NCBI GenBank assembly: GCA_949927415.1
Contig: CATLFB010000004.1
Coordinates: 112,039 to 176,038, forward strand
DNA length: 64,000 nucleotides
Reading direction: 5' to 3'
Origin: an uncultured Candidatus Melainabacteria bacterium
GTDB taxonomy: Bacteria > Cyanobacteriota > Vampirovibrionia > Gastranaerophilales > Gastranaerophilaceae
The notes under the pieces are model-generated. The model saw only the letters and a list, made by a program, of their open reading frames with translations. It was not told the origin of the DNA and did no database searches. The position numbers and the translations under genes are program-made. The first letter of the stretch is position 1, and the number at the start of each line of letters is the position of its first letter. Positions 59,124-64,000 of this stretch are shown in pieces.

Positions 59124-60809
59124 ATGAAAAGCGACAATATCAAATCCGGGATCGCAAGAACACCGCACCGCGGGCTTTTGATGGCGACAGGCGTAAGCAG
59201 AAAAAATATGAAAGCACCTTTTATCGGAATCGCAAGTTCATTTTCTGACCTTGTTCCGGGACACATCGGAATGCGTGATTTGGAAAGACAAATCGAGAAG
59301 GGAATCCATTCAGCAGGCGGTCAATCTTTTATTTTCGGAGTTCCGGCAATCTGCGACGGGATTGCAATGGGGCACAGCGGAATGCGCTATTCGCTTCCTT
59401 CAAGGGATTTGATTGCGGATTGCGTCGAAAGTGTCGCAGCAGCCCATCAGCTTGACGGTATTGTCCTGCTTTCAAACTGCGACAAAATCACACCCGGTAT
59501 GATTATCGGAGCGCTAAGGCTTAATATTCCGTCAATCATTGTGACAGCAGGCCCGATGCTCGACGGGGAATGCCGGAATCACCACAAATTAACAATGGTC
59601 ACAGGCTCATTTGAGGCTGTCGGAAAATTCAGAAACGGTGAAATCTCAGAAGAAGAACTTCTCGCAATGGAAGAAGAATCCTGCCCGTCAGCCGGCGCAT
59701 GTCAGGGAATGTATACGGCAAACACAATGGCTTGTTTGACAGAAGTTTTAGGAATGTCGCTTCCGTATTGTTCATCAACTTCTGCGGTTTCATCGCGCAA
59801 GCGCAGAATCGCATTTGAAAGCGGAATGCAGATTGTGGATTTAGTGAAAAATGATACAAAACCGTCTGACATTATCACAAAAGATTCTCTAACAAATGCA
59901 ATCACCGCCTCGCTAGCGCTCGGCGGCTCCACAAACACCTTCCTTCACCTTCTTGCAATCGCGAATGCCGCAAATCTTGATATAACAATAGACGATTTCG
60001 ACAAACTTAGCCGAAAAGTTCACCAGATAGTCAAGATAAATCCCTCATCAACGCTTACTATGACAGATTTTCATAACGCAGGCGGAATTCCCGCGGTTCT
60101 AAAATCACTCAAAGTATCATCAGAAGATTTTAAAACAGACTCAAATCACGCACTTTTACAAAACTGTAAAACGGTCTCAGGCCTGACGATTTCAGAAATC
60201 GCGCAAAACGCATACATAGAGACCGCTACAATCCCGCTTTATGAGAATTCAACCTACACAGAAGCCGGATTGGGCGTACTTTACGGCAACCTTGCACCGG
60301 ACGGATGCGTCATAAAAATTTCAGGCGTTGCACCCGAATGCTATGAATTTGAAGGCCGTGCGGTGACCTTCGACAGCGAAGAAGCCGCAATGGAAGCGCT
60401 TGAAAACGACAAAATCAAAGCCGGAGAGGTGCTTGTAATCCGCTACGAAGGCCCCGCCGGCGGCCCAGGGATGCGAGAAATGCTTGCGCCGACATCTCTT
60501 CTTGTCGGAAAAGGTTTGGGCAAATCCTGCGCATTGATTACAGACGGAAGATTCTCCGGCGCAACACGCGGAATTTGTGTTGGGCACATTTGTCCGGAAG
60601 CCGCAAAAGGCGGCATAATCGCGCTTGTAGAGGACGGAGATTTGATAAAAATCAACATTCCGGAAAGAAAAATCGAACTTCTCGTCGATAACACGGTTTT
60701 GGAAGAACGAAAAAAAGCCTTAAAACCATTTGAGCCAAAAGTAAAATCCGGATATTTGTACAAATATTCAAAAAATGTTCAGGACGCAAGCCACGGGGCA
60801 ATCGTGTAA
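59124..60809 (+). CDS. ilvD: Dihydroxy-acid dehydratase
   Basis: A 561-residue Fe-S enzyme of branched-chain amino acid synthesis. Cluster Cys and neighbours are visible: [31 protein letters not shown] and the first Cys in the [16 protein letters not shown] block. Late motif [25 protein letters not shown] is intact. AGGAGG precedes the ATG. No other ilv/leu gene is nearby. Confidence 0.96.
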   Translation: MKSDNIKSGIARTPHRGLLMATGVSRKNMKAPFIGIASSFSDLVPGHIGMRDLERQIEKGIHSAGGQSFIFGVPAICDGIAMGHSGMRYSLPSRDLIADCVESVAAAHQLDGIVLLSNCDKITPGMIIGALRLNIPSIIVTAGPMLDGECRNHHKLTMVTGSFEAVGKFRNGEISEEELLAMEEESCPSAGACQGMYTANTMACLTEVLGMSLPYCSSTSAVSSRKRRIAFESGMQIVDLVKNDTKPSDIITKDSLTNAITASLALGGSTNTFLHLLAIANAANLDITIDDFDKLSRKVHQIVKINPSSTLTMTDFHNAGGIPAVLKSLKVSSEDFKTDSNHALLQNCKTVSGLTISEIAQNAYIETATIPLYENSTYTEAGLGVLYGNLAPDGCVIKISGVAPECYEFEGRAVTFDSEEAAMEALENDKIKAGEVLVIRYEGPAGGPGMREMLAPTSLLVGKGLGKSCALITDGRFSGATRGICVGHICPEAAKGGIIALVEDGDLIKINIPERKIELLVDNTVLEERKKALKPFEPKVKSGYLYKYSKNVQDASHGAIV

Positions 60810-60851
60810 AACGCGGACGGATAAACTTTTAGTTTCATTAAATGTTTTTAT

Positions 60852-60889
60852 GGGCGCCGCGCTAGAAGCGCGGCGCCCTCCTTTTTTTA
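60852..60889 (+). terminator. Terminator of ilvD
   Basis: GGGCGCCGCGCT (60852-60863) pairs with the arm GCGCGGCGCCC (ending 60878) across a tight loop, then TCCTTTTTTT. Confidence 0.9.
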
Positions 60890-60923
60890 TCACCGGTTCA
60901 CGCCGGCCAAAAACTCGCAAACC

Positions 60924-60952
60924 TTGCCTTTATCCGAAAAATCATTTAATAT
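60924..60952 (+). promoter_or_regulatory. Promoter of the 360-residue protein, leaderless start
   Basis: -35 TTGCCT (60924-60929), 17-bp spacer, -10 TAATAT (60947-60952). The GTG at 60959 begins exactly 7 nt after the -10, where transcription would start. Confidence 0.6.
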
Positions 60953-60958
60953 AAGACT

Positions 60959-62041
60959 GTGGAAAACTTTAATCTGAATCATTTGATAGCAAAATTCACC
61001 TACAAAGTGACACCAAACCAAACCGGCGGCGCAAAGCCGCAGAGTTCGCCTGCGCAAAATTTTACACCCGCCGCTTCAAGCCAACCCCAATACACGCCGC
61101 CAGCCGGCACTTCAAGCCCTCAAATGGGCGCGCTTGGCGGAGTTGACCGCTCTGTTTATATCAAAGATTTGATGAAACTTCCCAAAAACATGAATGAATT
61201 AATGTTCATGCTTCAAAAAAATCTTAATCAAATGCAATTTAACCGGATGTTTGACGCGCAGCTTGCGGCAAACAAAAACCTTCTATCACAAACCCAAGCC
61301 CAAATCCTCGCACAGCTTCAAGGCCTCTCAACAGACGCCGCGATTATGATGAAGAATCAACTGAATTCACAGCTTGCGGCATCTTTAAAAGACCTTCAAA
61401 TCTCAAACGCCCAAATGATATCAATCGCTGATATTGCCTCCCTGATACAGACAAACGGGAAAGATGCCGTGACAAAACTTATTCTTGCAATGGCAAACGC
61501 CTCAAAACAAGGCGTAAATGACTTAAGCCAGCTTAAAGAAACTGCGAAACTGATTAACGCAAGCATTGCTCTTGCGTCAACCGAAAACCCTTCTCAAACG
61601 CTTAAAACACTTATGCTTTTATATCTTCCCTGGCTTCCTCTGCAGGAAGGCACAGGATTTGACCTTGAAATTGAAACAACAGAAGGCGGCAGTACAGAAG
61701 ATTCGGTTCTTATAATTACAATCACAACAATAAATTACGGCGAAATCACTGCAACGCTCATTCTCGAAACCCAAAACTCCGTTCATACAAATATTCAATG
61801 CATTGAAACGTTCCCGAAAGATGAACTTCTTCTGCGCCTGCAAAACGAACAAAAACACTATTCAATGGAATCCGTAATTTCATTTGAGACAAAAAAATCA
61901 CCTGCAAACCATCAACCCCCGGAAAATCAAAACGCAAAAATCAATATGTCTCACACAAATGAAATCAGTCCTTATCTACTTTTGGCGGCACACTCTTTAA
62001 TCCGTAACACAATAGAACTGGACAGAGATTTTGCCGGATAA
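60959..62041 (+). CDS. FliK-like (hook-length control C-domain-like) protein
   Basis: A 360-residue protein. A Pro/Ser-rich N-terminus (about 1-65), a helical Gln/Asn-rich middle (QFNRMFDAQLAANKNLLSQTQAQILAQLQ), then a stretch near 220-300 (LYLPWLPLQEGTGFDLEIE ... LIITITTINYGEITATLILETQNSVHTNIQCI) that resembles the C-terminal domain of FliK: beta strands around an LG/YG turn and a short helix. No flagellar genes are in the window, so this is a family guess. The GTG start fits the leaderless promoter just upstream. Confidence 0.5.
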   Translation: MENFNLNHLIAKFTYKVTPNQTGGAKPQSSPAQNFTPAASSQPQYTPPAGTSSPQMGALGGVDRSVYIKDLMKLPKNMNELMFMLQKNLNQMQFNRMFDAQLAANKNLLSQTQAQILAQLQGLSTDAAIMMKNQLNSQLAASLKDLQISNAQMISIADIASLIQTNGKDAVTKLILAMANASKQGVNDLSQLKETAKLINASIALASTENPSQTLKTLMLLYLPWLPLQEGTGFDLEIETTEGGSTEDSVLIITITTINYGEITATLILETQNSVHTNIQCIETFPKDELLLRLQNEQKHYSMESVISFETKKSPANHQPPENQNAKINMSHTNEISPYLLLAAHSLIRNTIELDRDFAG

Positions 62042-62150
62042 CCCCTTCATATTCTATAATCAAAATAATACTAGTCAATTGACTAATATCATTTTGATTA
62101 CACTTTAAAAAGAAAAAATTAAGTTTTCCAAACGTCCTGAAATAAGGAAA

Positions 62151-62180
62151 AGGCGCTTCACTTGAAGCGCCTATATATTG
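62151..62180 (-). terminator. Terminator of the Cys-rich secreted protein gene
   Basis: AGGCGCTTCA (62151-62160), loop CT, TGAAGCGCCT (62163-62172). On the minus strand it is followed by TTTTCC. Confidence 0.8.
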
Positions 62181-62202
62181 AGCAAAAAGTTTGATTTAAC
62201 TT

Positions 62203-64000
62203 TTAGTTTTTACCAATTTCGAAATAAATATCTTTGTATTTGACATTTGAATCGAAACCGGCAGTTGATGAATATGTTGTTGAATCGCATAATGTACCCA
62301 GAGGCTGTGTATAGTAGCTTGAAGAAGTAGAAGCTCTTCCATATATTGTACGATTTAGGCAGTTGCCAGAAGATAACGGACCATTGGTAACTGACAATGT
62401 GTAAGTCCAACATACCATCAAGCCACCATCTGCGTTATCTGCAGGCGGGTTGCCATATTTTTTCTGACATTCAGAACCCCATTTCTCTACCTTTTCGGTA
62501 TAAGTTGGTTTGGATTCCTGTCCTTCACATACAGTCTTAAGATTTACTGTAGCGCTGCCGCCGGAACTTATCGTTACCTTCATTGGGCTTATTGAATCCC
62601 CGCTTATTGAAGCTATCCAGTTCTTGCTGCCTTTTTCTTTTACATACCATGTGCCGCTCGTACCTACGGAATACGTGCCAGCCTGTACTTCACAGCTCTT
62701 TGAGCCTGTTGCGCCTTCACCAAATGAGCATACCTGACTGTCAGCTCCGCCGCCAGTACCGTATGGGCTCAACTGTACATTTCCCTTAAATCCGTCACAA
62801 CCGGTACCTGTCCAATTCAAATTCACTTTGGATTTAGCGGCAGAACCTGAACAGGTGAAGTTCAAATCTACAGCGTATGAACTGCCGGTATCACGTACAG
62901 TGCCGCTAACCTGGGCATTTGGGCACTGCCCTTGGCCGCCAGCACTTGGATAGTATATGATATGACTTACATCTGCTTTTACGATGCTGCCGTCTTTTGC
63001 GCCTGAATTGTCGTATATCTTGGTAAATTCTACTGCGTTTTTATTACTAAAAGTGCCGGACTCAAGAGATTTGCCATCAAGGAAAAATTCCCATTCGCCA
63101 TCCCAGCCGGCCCAAGTATTGCCAGGGCCTCCATGAAGATATACATATAATGGCTTACTTACACTGCAACCATCCGGAGTTGTCGCCAGGCCTCCGCTTT
63201 CGTTTATTGTACCGCAGATTTGACCTTTGTTCGGGCGGATTGCACTCACTTTGCAGGCCGTCAGCTGCTGGTAACAGGTGCCTGCCTGACCTCGAAGAAA
63301 TGCACCCTTCTGCGTGAATGACGTTTTTCCTGCATCTATCCCTGCTGTTGCATAGAACGTTTCGGTTGTTCCATTATTCAGGTTTTTGAAATCACAGGCA
63401 AACTCAAATTCCACATACTCTGATATGGACTGGTTTAGGTACACATCTGGCCATATTGTAACTGCATTTGAAGCAGTTGGTGATTTATCTATGCTTGCGG
63501 ATGTATAGTTTGTGGCGTTTACACATGTTTCGCCCGAATTCACGTCATAGTCGATTACTACGTTCTGGTCTTCGCAAACTTTATCTACATTGACGCTGGA
63601 TACGGTTTTTCCGTTTATTTTTATACTTTTTACGCTTGCATTATATACGCTTGGAGTGTTTATTGATAACTTAAATGGGGAGCCGCCTTTTACCGTTCCG
63701 GTTCCGTCTCTATTCAAGTTCGGGATTCCCATGCCCCACCACGGGCCACCTGCCAACAAGCTTTGACCATAGGTGCGGATTACGCCAGGGACAGTGTCGG
63801 ATATGTCTTTCTGGCAATTTGAACTTGAGCACGTTTCAGTCACCTTTATATTAAATGTTTGGCTTGATGAACAGCCGCAATCGGCGCCGACGCACTTTAA
63901 CCATACCGTTACCTGAGTCGAGCCATCTTTTACTACTTCAAAACTCTCTGGTTCATAACTTACGCTGAATTCCTTCAACCCGGTCTGGACGCCACTGTGT
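62203..64000 (-). CDS. C-terminal part of a large Cys-rich surface protein (5' end outside window)
   Basis: The frame is open from the window edge to a stop at 62203, giving about 599 residues. It is rich in Gly, Ser, Thr and Cys, with Cys in pairs about 25-40 residues apart (CVGADCGCSSSQTF, TCYQQLTACKV). The beta-rich composition and repeated Cys-linked segments suggest stacked Ig-like or similar domains, exported and disulfide-bonded. No signal is visible because the N-terminus is missing. No family is recognised; an adhesin-like role is plausible. Confidence 0.65.
   Translation of the reverse strand, partial: HSGVQTGLKEFSVSYEPESFEVVKDGSTQVTVWLKCVGADCGCSSSQTFNIKVTETCSSSNCQKDISDTVPGVIRTYGQSLLAGGPWWGMGIPNLNRDGTGTVKGGSPFKLSINTPSVYNASVKSIKINGKTVSSVNVDKVCEDQNVVIDYDVNSGETCVNATNYTSASIDKSPTASNAVTIWPDVYLNQSISEYVEFEFACDFKNLNNGTTETFYATAGIDAGKTSFTQKGAFLRGQAGTCYQQLTACKVSAIRPNKGQICGTINESGGLATTPDGCSVSKPLYVYLHGGPGNTWAGWDGEWEFFLDGKSLESGTFSNKNAVEFTKIYDNSGAKDGSIVKADVSHIIYYPSAGGQGQCPNAQVSGTVRDTGSSYAVDLNFTCSGSAAKSKVNLNWTGTGCDGFKGNVQLSPYGTGGGADSQVCSFGEGATGSKSCEVQAGTYSVGTSGTWYVKEKGSKNWIASISGDSISPMKVTISSGGSATVNLKTVCEGQESKPTYTEKVEKWGSECQKKYGNPPADNADGGLMVCWTYTLSVTNGPLSSGNCLNRTIYGRASTSSSYYTQPLGTLCDSTTYSSTAGFDSNVKYKDIYFEIGKN

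Noticed and set aside
1..64000. CRISPR arrays, tRNA and rRNA genes, prophage or transposase genes
   Set aside because: No regularly spaced direct repeats, no tRNA T-loop patterns with matching acceptor stems, and no integrase, transposase or reverse-transcriptase motifs were found by eye.

Overview
The window suggests a low-GC, double-membraned gut bacterium of the Gastranaerophilales/Vampirovibrionia type (non-photosynthetic sisters of cyanobacteria). This is inferred from three things seen together: a full set of LPS-type genes (kdsC, kdsD, lpxI, lpxB, an LptD-like protein, an HldE-like kinase); cyanobacteria-like families (an IctB-like O-antigen ligase, a DUF4330 protein); and four prepilin-like genes with the same N-terminal block FTLAEVLITLGIIGIVAAMT or a close variant. 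No marker-gene phylogeny could be run, so the placement is an inference.

Layout. 0-7 kb: the end of leuS, a GNAT protein, then a murC-murB-ddl-ftsQ-nadE run for peptidoglycan, division and NAD. 7-13 kb: an MBL-fold protein, a nonsense-interrupted prepilin gene facing an XRE regulator, rpmI-rplT, a DUF3137 protein, two small lineage-specific genes, a YajQ-like protein and a prepilin gene with a poly-G tract. 13-19 kb: panD and a tight three-gene operon (two related membrane proteins plus a GH13 enzyme). 19-36 kb: uppP, a QueD-like protein, kdsC-kdsD, an ArsB/NhaD transporter, a 2-hydroxyacid dehydrogenase, a TPR protein, an MCE protein, dgt, lpxB-lpxI, a class II aldolase, an LptD-like protein and an M23 peptidase. 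36-43 kb: a signalling-type P-loop/TPR protein with rsmG, hypothetical genes, a predicted small RNA, an amidohydrolase and a DegT aminotransferase. 44-50 kb: an accessory surface region with a second poly-G prepilin gene, two XRE regulators, a 42-residue peptide, a TupA-like ATP-grasp protein, a normal prepilin gene, an O-antigen ligase and an HldE-like kinase. 50-64 kb: a phosphoesterase, ispG, a secreted-protein operon ending at comEC, then pyrF, ilvD, a FliK-like protein and the end of a large cysteine-rich protein.

Most notable signal. Two prepilin-like genes (12138-13101 minus, 44272-45145 plus) share one design: promoter TTGCAA-17 bp-TATAAT, a Shine-Dalgarno site, an ATG, about 35 nt, then a poly-G run (12 G and 10 G), a long leader and the prepilin helix. 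In both, the ATG is out of frame with the prepilin frame, and removing one G (or adding two) restores it. This looks like slipped-strand phase variation of pilin-like proteins. Two further prepilin genes face XRE regulators across palindromic sites, one copy of which abuts or covers the regulator's start codon. With comEC present, a regulated and switchable surface-pilus or DNA-uptake system is plausible.

Other points: NadE keeps its synthetase half but has lost the recognisable glutaminase catalytic residues; several genes without Shine-Dalgarno sites have a -10-like hexamer 6-8 nt before the start codon and look leaderless; and a roughly 140-nt small RNA with its own promoter and terminator is predicted near 40.8 kb.
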